Assembly (NCBI RefSeq): GCF_001542405.1 | Contig: NZ_LNCD01000123.1 | Location: 250,501 to 314,500, forward strand | Direction: 5' to 3' | Origin: Rhizobium altiplani | Lineage (GTDB): Bacteria; Pseudomonadota; Alphaproteobacteria; Rhizobiales; Rhizobiaceae | Length of the DNA stretch: 64,000 nucleotides | Shown here: in pieces, positions 9,336-18,971 of the stretch | Numbering within the stretch: the stretch's first letter is position 1 | Layout: every line of letters begins with the position of its first letter | Program-made: the position numbers and the translations under genes | The notes under the pieces: model-generated | The model's database searches: none | The model's input: only the letters and a program-made list of their open reading frames with translations | Told to the model about the DNA's origin: nothing

Positions 9336-11162
9336 TCAGTCACGCGACTCTTGGATGGTATCGATCGGCATATAGAGATCGCCACCCTCGCGGTATTTCG
9401 CCGCCATGGCGTCGAGCCCTTCTTTCTGCGCTTCAGCGCGGATGTCGTGCGAAATCCGCATTGAGCAGAACTTCGGGCCACACATGGAGCAGAAGTGCGC
9501 CACCTTGTGCGCTTCCTTCGGCAGCGTCTCGTCGTGGAAGCTGCGGGCCGTCTCCGGATCGAGCGACAGGTTGAATTGATCCTCCCATCGGAATTCGAAG
9601 CGGGCGCGCGACAGCGCATCATCGCGCGATTGAGCTGCCGGGTGACCCTTGGCGAGATCGGCAGCGTGGGCGGCGATCTTGTAGGTGATGACGCCGGTCT
9701 TCACGTCGTTGCGGTCGGGGAGACCCAGATGCTCCTTCGGGGTGACGTAGCAAAGCATCGCCGTACCGAACCAGCCAATCATCGCAGCACCGATGCCCGA
9801 AGTGATGTGGTCATAGCCCGGGGCGATATCTGTCGTCAGTGGTCCCAGCGTGTAGAAAGGCGCCTCGCCGCAGACGGCGAGCTGCTTGTCCATGTTTTCC
9901 TTGATCTTGTGCATCGGGACATGGCCCGGGCCCTCGATCATGACTTGGCAGTCCTTGGCCCAGGCGATCTTCGTCAGTTCGCCGAGGGTCTCCAGCTCGG
10001 CGAATTGTGCGGCGTCGTTGGCGTCGGCAATCGAACCCGGACGCAGGCCGTCGCCGAGCGAGAAGGAGACGTCATAGGCGCGGCAGATGTCGCAGATCTC
10101 CTCGAAATGCTCGTAAAGGAAGCTTTCGCGATGGTGATGAAGACACCACTTGGCCATGATAGAGCCGCCGCGTGAAACGATGCCGGTGACGCGGTTGACC
10201 GTAAGTGGGATGTAGTGAAGCCGCACGCCGGCATGGATCGTGAAATAGTCGACGCCCTGCTCCGCCTGCTCGATGAGTGTATCGCGATAGACCTCCCAGG
10301 TCAGGTTCTCGGCGATACCCTCGACCTTCTCCAGCGCCTGATAGAGCGGCACGGTGCCGATCGGCAGCGGCGAGTTGCGGATGATCCATTCGCGGATGTT
10401 GTGGATGTTGCGGCCGGTGGAGAGATCCATCACGGTGTCGGCGCCCCAGCGCGCGGCCCAGACCATCTTCTCGACCTCTTCGGCCATCGAGGAGGTGACG
10501 GCGGAGTTGCCGATATTGGCATTGATCTTCACCAGGAAGTTCCGGCCGATGATCATCGGCTCGGCTTCCGGGTGGTTGATGTTGGCGGGGATGATGGCGC
10601 GGCCGGCGGCGACTTCCTGTCGGACGAATTCCGGGGTGACGTGATCGGGAATATGGGCGCCGAAGCTCTCACCGTCGCGCACAATTGCCTCGGCCTTAGC
10701 CTTGCGGCCGAGATTTTCGCGGATGGCGATGAACTCCATCTCGGGCGTGATGATACCGGCGCGCGCATAGGCGAGCTGGGTCACGGCCTTGCCGTCCTTG
10801 GCGCGGAGCGGTTGGCGCTTGGCGGGAAATTCCGGCGTCAGCCGCTCGCCGCTGGCAAAGCCGTTATCCTCGGGGCGCACCTGGCGACCCCGATAGGCTT
10901 CGACGTCGCCGCGCGCGAGCACCCAGCTGCGGCGCAGTTCCGGAAGCCCCTGCTCGATGCTGATGTCAGCGCCTTCGACCGTATAGATGCCGGAGGAATC
11001 ATAGACCGTGACCGGTGGCTCGCCCGATGTCGGGTGGACGCTGATTTCGCGCATCGGCACGCGGACATCGGGGTGAATGTCCCCAGGGATGTAGATTTTC
11101 CGAGAGGCCGGTAGGGGCCCTGTTGTGACGGTCGGGGTGATGGTCTTTGCGGCAATATTCAT
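9336..11162 (-). CDS. thiC: Phosphomethylpyrimidine synthase
   Basis: A 608-residue radical-SAM enzyme that rearranges aminoimidazole ribotide to HMP phosphate for the thiamine pyrimidine. The C-terminal cluster motif CSMCGPKFC is present, with the conserved GADTVMDLSTG and EGPGHVPMHKI blocks. The ATG at 11162 (MNIAAKT) is taken as the start rather than the in-frame TTG at 11177. A TPP riboswitch lies in the leader, so the operon should shut off when thiamine pyrophosphate is high. Confidence 0.95.
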   Translation of the reverse strand: MNIAAKTITPTVTTGPLPASRKIYIPGDIHPDVRVPMREISVHPTSGEPPVTVYDSSGIYTVEGADISIEQGLPELRRSWVLARGDVEAYRGRQVRPEDNGFASGERLTPEFPAKRQPLRAKDGKAVTQLAYARAGIITPEMEFIAIRENLGRKAKAEAIVRDGESFGAHIPDHVTPEFVRQEVAAGRAIIPANINHPEAEPMIIGRNFLVKINANIGNSAVTSSMAEEVEKMVWAARWGADTVMDLSTGRNIHNIREWIIRNSPLPIGTVPLYQALEKVEGIAENLTWEVYRDTLIEQAEQGVDYFTIHAGVRLHYIPLTVNRVTGIVSRGGSIMAKWCLHHHRESFLYEHFEEICDICRAYDVSFSLGDGLRPGSIADANDAAQFAELETLGELTKIAWAKDCQVMIEGPGHVPMHKIKENMDKQLAVCGEAPFYTLGPLTTDIAPGYDHITSGIGAAMIGWFGTAMLCYVTPKEHLGLPDRNDVKTGVITYKIAAHAADLAKGHPAAQSRDDALSRARFEFRWEDQFNLSLDPETARSFHDETLPKEAHKVAHFCSMCGPKFCSMRISHDIRAEAQKEGLDAMAAKYREGGDLYMPIDTIQESRD

Positions 11163-11269
11163 GGTTTGAGGCTCCAAGTTTCAAGTTTGGAGACCCAGTC
11201 CTCAGCCGGAATGATGAAAAGACGCCGGCACGGATTCCGCGCGTGAATCCAATGCCTTCGAGCGCTTGC

Positions 11270-11362
11270 ACCGTCCCTACGCCAGTATGAACTGGATCAG
11301 GTTCAACGGGTCACTGCGCACGATAGCAGTATCTCAGCCCCTTGCCGGGACCCCCCTGGTGA
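11270..11362 (-). promoter_or_regulatory. TPP riboswitch (THI element)
   Basis: Read on the minus strand, this leader carries the conserved CTGAGA pyrimidine-sensor segment, the ACCCGTTGAACCTGATC segment and the terminal CTGGCGTAGGGA stem, in the order of the thi-box. It lies about 110 bases before the thiC start and should control the whole thiC-thiE operon through TPP binding. Confidence 0.95.
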
Positions 11363-11414
11363 ATGCGAAAAGGTTAGAGCCAGAGCAGCAAAGCTGTCAA
11401 GCCGACTGCCGTAA

Positions 11415-12200
11415 CTACATGGAAAGGTCCAGAACGCGGCCCTCGAAGAGGCGGCTCTGCGAACCCTCAAGATGCGCCTTCATCAAAGCCCGCGCGTCTT
11501 CCGCACGTCCTTCGACGATGGCGAGGTAGATCTTGTTGTGCTCCTCGTAGACCTGCTCGAGGCCCTGACGCGGACCAAGGAGCGATAGGCCGTGAAGGTG
11601 CATGCCGACAGCGATGTGAGCCTTCAGGGCGTCGATCGAGGCCGTGTAGTAGTGGTTGTTGGCGGCTTCGGTGACGGCCCGATGGAAGGTGAAGTCGGCG
11701 TCGGTGCGATGAAGCTGGTGACTGGTCGCCTCGCGCAGATCGGCGAGTGCTGCCGCAATCTTCTGGATCGCCGCCTCGTCACGGCGCTTGGCAGCAAAGT
11801 AGGCGGCGGCAGGCTCGATCGTCAGGCGAAACTCGTAGCAGCGCTGGATGTCGGCGATCGTCTTCACCGGAGAATAGGAGAGCTGCGTCGTCGGCGAACC
11901 GTGGGCGCTGACGAAGGTGCCGGCTCCCTGACGGGCATAGACGATACCTTGATCGCGCAACCGCGCCAAGGCGTCGCGCACGATCGGACGCGAGACGCCG
12001 AGCATCGATGCAAGCTCATGCTCACCGGGAAGCCGCGAATCCGGCGGATAGTTTCCCGAGCGGATACGCTCCTGCAATTGGTCGAAGACGCGATCGACCA
12101 GCTTGACAGCCTTGCCGCGCTCCGGCTTGGCTGCCGAGGCCGTCTGGGCTTTCGCCGATACACCGCTACCTTCGTCCACCTTCACTCTCCCCGTCGGCAT
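11415..12200 (-). CDS. GntR family transcriptional regulator, FadR subfamily
   Basis: A 261-residue repressor-like protein. A winged helix occupies about residues 35-100 (RLPGEHELASMLGVSRPIVRDAL then the wing GAGTFVSA), followed by an all-helical FCD ligand domain with DFTFHRAVTEAANN. FadR-type regulators usually respond to acids or sugar acids. It is the last gene of the left arm of the catabolic island, 4 bp after the kinase gene, and is the likely regulator of both arms. It ends about 50 bp before the thiamine riboswitch on the same strand. Confidence 0.88.
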   Translation of the reverse strand: MPTGRVKVDEGSGVSAKAQTASAAKPERGKAVKLVDRVFDQLQERIRSGNYPPDSRLPGEHELASMLGVSRPIVRDALARLRDQGIVYARQGAGTFVSAHGSPTTQLSYSPVKTIADIQRCYEFRLTIEPAAAYFAAKRRDEAAIQKIAAALADLREATSHQLHRTDADFTFHRAVTEAANNHYYTASIDALKAHIAVGMHLHGLSLLGPRQGLEQVYEEHNKIYLAIVEGRAEDARALMKAHLEGSQSRLFEGRVLDLSM

Positions 12201-12203
12201 GTC

Positions 12204-13265
12204 CTATGCCGCCTGATTCTGTGCAATCAGTCTTACCAAACTATCAGAATTACCGAAGCCCCCGGACTTCACCGCGCAACGGAAAAGCAGGCCGTCTGCC
12301 GTTACGACGTCGAACCACGGAATACCCGCCTCGATTTCGCCCTGCGGCCTCAGGACCCGAATGTCGAGCGCGCGAAAAACCGCGAGCGCCGTATCGCCCC
12401 CGCCGACCATCAGCATGTCCGGGCGCGTCATCTCTATGGCCGATTTTACGCCTTTCGCGAAGCGGTCGGCAACTGTCGCAGCCTCGCTGGTGATTTCGCC
12501 GGTGCAGCGAAGGAGAATCGGCAAGCCAAATCGCGCTTCGGGAGGCACTGCTCCCATGGGGGCATCAATGGTTGCGGCGAGGCATTCGGTGCCTTCCAGC
12601 CTGGCCATTTGTGCTGTTGTGATCGGGTCGCGGGAGCCGAAGGCGAAGACGGTCCGGCTCGATGCGGCAAACGCTTTGCTTGTCCTGTTCGGCTGCCCGA
12701 TCTTGCGGGCAAGTGCGGCTCCGATACCGCGGGCGCCGACGGCAAGGGCGTTTGTCCAGTCGTGTGCCTCAACCACTTGGTCGAGATCGCCGTCCGTTTC
12801 GGCATCGCGGACCAGCACCTCGATGTCACTTGCGTCAAAAAGCTCGGCAATCGGCAGCGGCCGATCGACACCACGACCGACGACGTGACCGTTGCGGGTC
12901 AAACGCTCTTGATCGGGAATGGCTGGTGCCACCACGATTGCCTCGTGACCGAAGGAGGCAGCCAAAGCAGCGCTTTCCGCTGCAACGTTCCCCTTAAGCC
13001 GGGAGTCGATCTTTTTCAGAACGATTTGAGGCGAGGCGGCAAGAAGGGCCTTCGCCGCAGCGCTGACCCTTCCTGCCGCTTCCTCCTCCGGGAGAGCTCT
13101 CGAAGCCGTGTTGACCACCACGACCTCGCAACCGGTCGCAAGCGTTTCCGATATGGCCCCGACGTCGATCGCGACCGCGACGGAAAGTCCGGCGTCGACA
13201 AAGGGGGTTCCCGTGTCGAGCGCGCCGGTCAAATCGTCAGCGATGATCGCGACCTTCAGCGTCAT
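12204..13265 (-). CDS. DUF1537 four-carbon acid sugar kinase family protein
   Basis: A 353-residue two-domain kinase. The N-terminal IADDLTGALDTG motif, the central KKIDSRLKGN segment, APAIPDQERLTRNG and the C-terminal VGGGDTALAVF ATP-binding loop are all DUF1537 landmarks. Characterised members (DtnK, OtnK) phosphorylate D-threonate or 3-oxo-tetronates at O4. The central motif differs from the usual DSTLRGN, and the protein is shorter than typical members of about 420 residues, so the exact substrate is uncertain. Together with the PdxA2 gene on the right arm, D-threonate or D-erythronate is the best guess. Its start overlaps the upstream ABC ATPase stop by 4 bases. Confidence 0.82.
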   Translation of the reverse strand: MTLKVAIIADDLTGALDTGTPFVDAGLSVAVAIDVGAISETLATGCEVVVVNTASRALPEEEAAGRVSAAAKALLAASPQIVLKKIDSRLKGNVAAESAALAASFGHEAIVVAPAIPDQERLTRNGHVVGRGVDRPLPIAELFDASDIEVLVRDAETDGDLDQVVEAHDWTNALAVGARGIGAALARKIGQPNRTSKAFAASSRTVFAFGSRDPITTAQMARLEGTECLAATIDAPMGAVPPEARFGLPILLRCTGEITSEAATVADRFAKGVKSAIEMTRPDMLMVGGGDTALAVFRALDIRVLRPQGEIEAGIPWFDVVTADGLLFRCAVKSGGFGNSDSLVRLIAQNQAA

Positions 13266-14257
13266 GCAGTCTGTCCTGAGTTGACAGCGTGGCAGGCGAC
13301 GAGATGGCCAGGCTTAGCTTCCTTCCATTCCGGCACGACCTTGCTGCACACGTCCATGGCGATCGGGCAGCGCGAGTGGAAGCGGCAGCCGCTCGGTGGG
13401 TTGAGCGGGCTCGGCACGTCGCCCTGCAGGATCTGGCGCTTGCGCGTGCGCTCCAGCTCCGGATCGGTTTCCGGAACGGCTGACAGCAGTGCCTTGGTGT
13501 AAGGGTGCAGCGGGTTCTCGAACAGCTCCTCGCGCGTCGCAAGTTCCGCCAGGCGGCCGAGATACATGACGCCGACGCGGGTACTGATATGTCGGACAAC
13601 AGCCAGGTCGTGGGCGATGAAGAGGTAAGTCAGGCCATACTTCTCCTGCAGATCGAGCAGGAGATTAATAATCTGCGCCTGTATCGAGACGTCGAGCGCC
13701 GAGATTGCTTCGTCGCAGACGATGAATTTAGGCTGGCAGGCAAGTGCGCGAGCGATGACGACGCGCTGTCGCTGGCCGCCGGACAGCTCATGCGGATAGC
13801 GCTGCGCAAAGCGCGTCGGCAGGCCGACGTCGGTCAGCAGGGTGGCGATCTTGTCCTTGAGCTCCGCTTTGGTGCAGAGCTTGTGGAAGAGGATCGGTTC
13901 GCCGACTGCCTCACCGATCGTCATGCGCGGGTTGAGCGTCGAATAAGGATCCTGAAAGACGATCTGCAGGTCGCGGCGGAAGGGCCGCATCTGTTTTTCA
14001 TCAAGGGTCGCGAGATCCTGGCCCTTGTAGACGACCTTGCCTGATGTCGCCTTGTAGAGGTTGAGGATAGTGAAGCCGGTCGTCGACTTGCCGCAGCCGG
14101 ATTCGCCGACAAGCGAGAGGGTTTCGCCTTCCATGATGTCGAGGTTGACGTTGTCGAGCGCATAGACGGTCGCCGAGCGCTCGCCGAAGGCGCCGAGCTT
14201 GACGTGGAAATGCTTGACGAGGTTTTCGACCTTGAGCAGCGGCTGTGCACCCATCAC
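13262..14257 (-). CDS. Opp/Dpp-type ABC transporter ATP-binding protein (second ATPase, OppF-like)
   Basis: A 331-residue ATPase with Walker A GESGCGKST, signature LSGGQRQR, Walker B FIVCDEAISALD, and the C-terminal oligopeptide-transporter extension with the CRFHSRCP cysteine motif. It pairs with the OppD-like ATPase encoded upstream to energise a Dpp/Opp importer. Its start overlaps that gene by 4 bases and its stop overlaps the kinase start, so the importer and kinase are one operon. Confidence 0.88.
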   Translation of the reverse strand: MMGAQPLLKVENLVKHFHVKLGAFGERSATVYALDNVNLDIMEGETLSLVGESGCGKSTTGFTILNLYKATSGKVVYKGQDLATLDEKQMRPFRRDLQIVFQDPYSTLNPRMTIGEAVGEPILFHKLCTKAELKDKIATLLTDVGLPTRFAQRYPHELSGGQRQRVVIARALACQPKFIVCDEAISALDVSIQAQIINLLLDLQEKYGLTYLFIAHDLAVVRHISTRVGVMYLGRLAELATREELFENPLHPYTKALLSAVPETDPELERTRKRQILQGDVPSPLNPPSGCRFHSRCPIAMDVCSKVVPEWKEAKPGHLVACHAVNSGQTA

Positions 14258-15261
14258 GCAGCCTCCTGCATTTTCTGGACGACGAAGCAGGCTGTGCGGT
14301 GGTTTCCGGCGCCTGATAGCGGTTCGAGTTTCGGCACGCGCTCGTGGCAGACGGCTTCCGCCAGCGGACAGCGTGGGGCAAAGGGGCAGCCCTTGGGGCG
14401 GCGGCCCGGCTCCGGTGGCGTCCCGCCGATGGACGAAAGCCGGCTTGCCGGCGCATCCGAGAGCTTCGGGATCGAGGCGAGCAGACCGCGCGTATAGGGG
14501 TGGCTGGGGCGGGCATAAAGCTCGTCAACCGGTGCATCCTCGACGACGGTTCCGGCATAAAGCACGGCGACACGATCGACGAGACCGGCAATCAGCGCCA
14601 GGTCGTGGGTAATCCAGACAACCGACATGCCGAGCTTGGCGCGCAGATCCTTCACCAGATCGACGATCTGAGCCTGAATGGTGACGTCGAGTGCCGTCGT
14701 CGGCTCGTCGGCGATCAGCAGTTTCGGATTGCAGGCAAGGCCGATCGCGATCATCACACGTTGGCGCATGCCGCCGGAGAGTTCATGCGGATAAGCCTGC
14801 AGGCGCTCTTCCGGCCCGGGAATGCCGACGAGGCGTAGCAGTTCGACAGCGCGTACGCGCGCATCGGCCTTCTTCATCCCGCGATGATAGATCAAGGGCT
14901 CGCAGATCTGGTCGCCGATGCGCATCACCGGGTTAAGCGAGGTCATCGGATCTTGGAAGACGAAGCCGATATCGCCGCCGCGCACCTTGCGCAGTTCCTT
15001 GTTCGACATCTTCTGCAGGTCGTGGCCGTCGAAGCTCGCGGATCCCTTGGTGACTCTGATCTTGTTCGGCAGAAGCCGCATCAGGCTCAGCATGGTCAGG
15101 CTCTTGCCACAGCCGGATTCGCCGACCACACCAAGCGTCTCGCCCTTGTTGACGTGCAGATCGATGCCATCGACGACGACCGCCGGGCCGTTTCTGCCAT
15201 CGATTTCGACCGTCAGGCCGCGGACATCGAGGAGTTTTTCGTTGGATCGGGTGGTGTTCAT
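14254..15261 (-). CDS. Opp/Dpp-type ABC transporter ATP-binding protein (first ATPase, OppD-like)
   Basis: A 335-residue ATPase with Walker A GESGCGKS, signature LSGGMRQR, Walker B LLIADEPTTALD, and a C-terminal CPFAPRCPLA cysteine motif of the Opp/Dpp class. The ATG at 15261 overlaps the stop of the permease gene; the frame is open far upstream but only as a shadow of that gene. It forms the ATPase heterodimer with the next gene. Confidence 0.88.
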   Translation of the reverse strand: MNTTRSNEKLLDVRGLTVEIDGRNGPAVVVDGIDLHVNKGETLGVVGESGCGKSLTMLSLMRLLPNKIRVTKGSASFDGHDLQKMSNKELRKVRGGDIGFVFQDPMTSLNPVMRIGDQICEPLIYHRGMKKADARVRAVELLRLVGIPGPEERLQAYPHELSGGMRQRVMIAIGLACNPKLLIADEPTTALDVTIQAQIVDLVKDLRAKLGMSVVWITHDLALIAGLVDRVAVLYAGTVVEDAPVDELYARPSHPYTRGLLASIPKLSDAPASRLSSIGGTPPEPGRRPKGCPFAPRCPLAEAVCHERVPKLEPLSGAGNHRTACFVVQKMQEAA

Positions 15262-16220
15262 CACTTCGAACCCCGCGGATTGAGTGCGTCGTTGAGGCCA
15301 TCGCCGAGGAAGCTGAAGGCGACCGAGGCAAGACCGAGAACGGCTGCCGGGGCGGCCAGCAGATGCGGATAGTGCTGCCAGACGCGCAGACCGTCCGAGA
15401 TCATGTTGCCCCAGCTTGGGGTCGGCGGGTTGACGCCGATGCCGAGGAAGCTGAAGGCGCTTTCCAGAACCATCGCAGTGCCAAGGCCGGCGCTGACGGA
15501 GACGATCAACGGGCCAAGCGCATTCGGAATGACGTAGCGTTTCATGATGATCCAGTTCGAAAGGCCGAGCGCCTGCGCGGCCGTGATGTAGGGCCGGCTC
15601 CGGATCGACAGGACCTGGGCGCGAACGAGGCGCGCATAGGGCGGCCAGGAGATCAAGGCCATCGAGCCGAAGACCAGAATGAAGTCGACCCAGATGGTCT
15701 GGCGATAGAAGGGATTGAGCGTCGCCAGATACTGCGCCTCCATCCATTTGGTGATGGGGGACTTCAGCGATGCATTGATGACCACGACGAGGAGCAGGTT
15801 CGGCACCGACATGGTCATGTCCGTCAGCCACATGATGACGCGGTCGAACGGATTGCCGAAGAAGCCAGCGATCGCGCCAAGGATCGTGCCGATAAACACG
15901 GCGATGACGGTGACAATGACTGCGACCAGGAAGGCCGTGCGGGTGCCGAAGACGACTCGGCTGAACACGTCGCGGCCGAGGTCGTCGGTGCCGAAGAGAT
16001 GTTGCAGCGATGGAACGGCGTTGCGGGCCTGTAGATCCTGGCTCAGGTAGTCGTAGGGCGTCAGATACGGGCCAAAGATCGCGGTGAAGGCGAGGATTGC
16101 CACGACGATCAGGCCGAAGACGGCAAGCTTGTTGCGCTTCAGGCGATACCAGGCGTCGCGCCACAGGCTGACGGGTGCTTCTTCCTGAGCTGCGACGGGA
16201 GAGAGAGGGATGGCGGACAT
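15261..16220 (-). CDS. Opp/Dpp-type ABC transporter permease (OppC-like)
   Basis: A 319-residue inner-membrane permease. The N-terminal RLKRNKLAVFGLIVV segment, the FGTDDLGRDVFSRVVFGTR block and the ALGLSNWIIMKRYVIPN EAA-type loop mark the DppC/OppC family. It forms the translocation path together with the OppB-like gene 2 bp upstream. A longer than usual loop sits between the middle membrane segments (about residues 170-190). Confidence 0.87.
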   Translation of the reverse strand: MSAIPLSPVAAQEEAPVSLWRDAWYRLKRNKLAVFGLIVVAILAFTAIFGPYLTPYDYLSQDLQARNAVPSLQHLFGTDDLGRDVFSRVVFGTRTAFLVAVIVTVIAVFIGTILGAIAGFFGNPFDRVIMWLTDMTMSVPNLLLVVVINASLKSPITKWMEAQYLATLNPFYRQTIWVDFILVFGSMALISWPPYARLVRAQVLSIRSRPYITAAQALGLSNWIIMKRYVIPNALGPLIVSVSAGLGTAMVLESAFSFLGIGVNPPTPSWGNMISDGLRVWQHYPHLLAAPAAVLGLASVAFSFLGDGLNDALNPRGSK

Positions 16221-16222
16221 GG

Positions 16223-17227
16223 TCAGCGGCTCCTTCTTGCATCGTTGGCACGCGGATCAAGCAGCGGATAGAGAACGTCGACCAGAAGGTTCGAGATCAT
16301 CACCAGGAAGGATCCGATGAGCGTGATCGCCAGAATGACGGGGTAGTCGGAATTGGTCAGCGCCTGCACGGTCAGGCGACCGAGGCCGGGAAGACCGAAG
16401 ACGAGCTCCACGAAGATCGCGCCGTTGACAATGGTGATCATGATCAGGCCGAGCTGTGTCACGACGGGCGTCAGCACCGGGCGCAGGATATGGCGCAGCG
16501 CTACGACCATCTCGGGCACGCCCTTGGCGCGGGCGGTGCGGACGAAATCTTCAGACAGTACCTCGATGACGGCGGCGCGTGTTTGGCGGACGATCAGCGC
16601 GATCGGCTGAAATGAGAGCACGATGAGCGGCAACAGGATGCGCACATCGAAAACACCACCCCAGCCATACGGCACCTTGACCATCGGCAGCAGCACGATA
16701 AGGCCGACCATGAGCAGCGGGCCGGCGACATAGGCCGGGATCGCCCACAGAAAGAGCGCGCTGCCGAGGATCGTATAATCGAGGCGGCTGTTCTGGTTCA
16801 TCGCCGCGATCATGCCAAGCGGAATGGCGATAACAGTCGTCAGGATGATGGAACAGAGCGCAAGCTTGAAAGAAACGGGGGCTGCAGCCGACACCATCGC
16901 CCAGACCGAGCGGCCTGATGTCAGCGAGTTGCCGAACTGGCCATGCAGCAGGTTCCAGATGTAAAGGGCGAACTGCTCGATGAAGGGCCTGTTCAGGCCG
17001 GCACTTTCGCGGATGGCTTCGATGCGCTGCGGATTGTAGGCGACATCGCCGGGTGCGCGCAGAAAGATCAACTTGATCGGATCGCCGGCGCCGTAGAAGG
17101 CCAGCGCGTAGACGGCCAGCATCACGATCAGCACGGACGGAATCCAGATGGCAAACCGGGTCAGCACGTAGCGTAACAAGGTCATCTCCCACCGGTTGGC
17201 AGACACCTTCCGCATCAACGCGGACAT
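16223..17227 (-). CDS. Opp/Dpp-type ABC transporter permease (OppB-like)
   Basis: A permease of 334 residues, or 320 if translation starts at the internal ATG at 17185 (MTLLRYVLTRF), which looks like the usual family N-terminus. Neither start has a good ribosome binding site. Landmarks are RYVLTRFAIWIPSVLIVM, RPFIEQFALYI, QFGNSLTSGRSV, and the ARAKGVPEMVVALRHILRPV docking loop. It pairs with the OppC-like permease. Confidence 0.86.
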   Translation of the reverse strand: MSALMRKVSANRWEMTLLRYVLTRFAIWIPSVLIVMLAVYALAFYGAGDPIKLIFLRAPGDVAYNPQRIEAIRESAGLNRPFIEQFALYIWNLLHGQFGNSLTSGRSVWAMVSAAAPVSFKLALCSIILTTVIAIPLGMIAAMNQNSRLDYTILGSALFLWAIPAYVAGPLLMVGLIVLLPMVKVPYGWGGVFDVRILLPLIVLSFQPIALIVRQTRAAVIEVLSEDFVRTARAKGVPEMVVALRHILRPVLTPVVTQLGLIMITIVNGAIFVELVFGLPGLGRLTVQALTNSDYPVILAITLIGSFLVMISNLLVDVLYPLLDPRANDARRSR

Positions 17228-17321
17228 GTGATGTCTTCTTGAAACTTGCGCGAAGGCCTTGCGGTCTTCGCGCGGTTGCTAATATGCCCGAGGGCTATCT
17301 GTTTCAGAGTTTCGTGCCGGC

Positions 17322-18971
17322 TCAGCCGATCGAAATGTCCCAGGGCGCCACGACCTGCCAGTCGAGGTTCTTCTCCATTCCCTTGACCTCTTTGGTGGCC
17401 CAGCGGGACATCGCCTGAGAATACCACGGAATGAATGCCCAATCGTCGCGGAATGCCTTCTGAGCATCCTGGGCGAGCTTGACGCGCTGCGGATCATCGA
17501 CGGCTTTCGTCGCCGCTTCGGCAAGTGCCGCATCGACCTTGTCGTTCTTGTAGCCGCCAAGCTTGTTCTGTGCGTTCGACGAGGTCGAGGCGATGCAGCC
17601 GGCGAGATAGGAAACGGCATCGGGAACACGAGTGCCGACGTCGTCGCGGAAGATCTGGACGGCGTTCTGGTCCGGACCGGCATAGGAGTCCTGCTGCGGC
17701 TTCATGTCGACGGCCGTGATGCCAAGGTTCTGGCGCCACTGCTCGGCAATGAACTGGGCGGCAGCCTCGATAGCTGGGGCGGAAATGCCGACGAAGAGGA
17801 TCTTCGGCAGGCGCTCGGGACCACCATAGGTCGATTCGGCAAGCAGCTTCTTTGCTGCGGCTGGATCGTACGGATAGGGCTCGAAGCCGGAGTTTTCGGC
17901 GCCGGGAACGGAATTCAGGATCTGGTCGGCCTTCTTGTGCGGACCGTCAGGATAGGAAGCCTTGAAGAGGCCGTCACGATCGATTGCCATGATCAATGCC
18001 TGGCGAACCTTCGGATCGTCCATCGGTGCGCGGGTGACGTTGAACCAGAAGTGCTGGCTGGTCGGGATCAGCGGACCGGCGGAGAATTCGGGGCCGAGGT
18101 CCTGGATAATCGTCGAGGTGACCAGTTCCGTGTGTGCGTTGAACTCGCCGGACTTGATGAGCGACGTCGCGGTGACGTTGTCTTCGATCGAGGTGATTTC
18201 GATGCGCGCGAGCTTCGGCTTCGGGCCAAAGAAGTTCTCGTTCGGCTCGAATACCAGCTTGCCGGCGTCGATGTCGATGCTCGTCAGCTTGAACGGGCCG
18301 GAATAGACGGCGCTGCTGTCGGGCTTGTACCAGTCCGCCACTTCCTCGCCGTCACTACCACGAGACTGCGCGGCCTTGGTGATCGGTGCGATATGGTTGG
18401 CAAGGCGCATGAAGAAGATCGGGTCGGCTTCCGCCAGCGTCACGACGACGGTGCCTTCGTCAGGCGTGGCGACGCCCGTCAGCTCGTTGCCGGAACCGGC
18501 GCCGATTTCCTTGTAACCCTGAACCTTGCCCAGTACCTGGTCGGCACGCTGGCTCTTGGTGTTGGGCATGGAGGCCACTTCCCAGGATCCCTTGACATCA
18601 GCCGAGGTGATCTTGCTGCCATCCGAGAAGACAGCCTTGGGATCGATCTTGAAGGTCCAGACCTTGTTGTCGGTCGACTCCCAACTGGTGAAGACGTATG
18701 GCTTGATCTTGCCTTCGCTGTCGAAATACATCGGCGAGGCCCACCAGATCGAATTCCAGCGGAACGGAACGCCGCCGCCGCGCAGCGGCGACCAATCCTG
18801 GTTGAAGGCCGGATTGGCAACCTTCAACACCTGACCGTCATCGGCCAGCACGATGCGAGCATTCATGCCGAAGATTGTGAGGCCGACGCCGGCGGCGAGG
18901 CCAAGCTTCAACGCGTCGCGACGCGACACCTGCGCTTTCTGCGCAATATTCCCTTCATTCCGATCAGTCAT
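17322..18971 (-). CDS. Opp/Dpp-type ABC transporter substrate-binding protein, Tat-type signal
   Basis: A protein of about 549 residues of binding-protein family 5 (SBP_bac_5). The N-terminus carries a twin-arginine motif, SRRDALK at residues 16-22, followed by a hydrophobic stretch, so export is probably through the Tat system. The ATG at 18971 is chosen for its GGGAGGA ribosome binding site. Family 5 proteins bind peptides but also glycosides, opines and oligosaccharides. Here the neighbouring enzymes all act on sugar acids, so a sugar-acid glycoside or oligomer is a better guess than a peptide. It is the first gene of the left arm, reading away from the divergent promoter. Confidence 0.87.
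   Translation of the reverse strand: MTDRNEGNIAQKAQVSRRDALKLGLAAGVGLTIFGMNARIVLADDGQVLKVANPAFNQDWSPLRGGGVPFRWNSIWWASPMYFDSEGKIKPYVFTSWESTDNKVWTFKIDPKAVFSDGSKITSADVKGSWEVASMPNTKSQRADQVLGKVQGYKEIGAGSGNELTGVATPDEGTVVVTLAEADPIFFMRLANHIAPITKAAQSRGSDGEEVADWYKPDSSAVYSGPFKLTSIDIDAGKLVFEPNENFFGPKPKLARIEITSIEDNVTATSLIKSGEFNAHTELVTSTIIQDLGPEFSAGPLIPTSQHFWFNVTRAPMDDPKVRQALIMAIDRDGLFKASYPDGPHKKADQILNSVPGAENSGFEPYPYDPAAAKKLLAESTYGGPERLPKILFVGISAPAIEAAAQFIAEQWRQNLGITAVDMKPQQDSYAGPDQNAVQIFRDDVGTRVPDAVSYLAGCIASTSSNAQNKLGGYKNDKVDAALAEAATKAVDDPQRVKLAQDAQKAFRDDWAFIPWYSQAMSRWATKEVKGMEKNLDWQVVAPWDISIG

Noticed and set aside
11592..13502. A 636-residue plus-strand frame across the GntR and kinase genes
   Set aside because: Antisense shadow of two well-supported minus-strand genes.
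14254..16260. A 668-residue fused permease-ATPase frame
   Set aside because: The N-terminal third is an out-of-frame shadow of the OppC-like gene; the ATPase starts at 15261.
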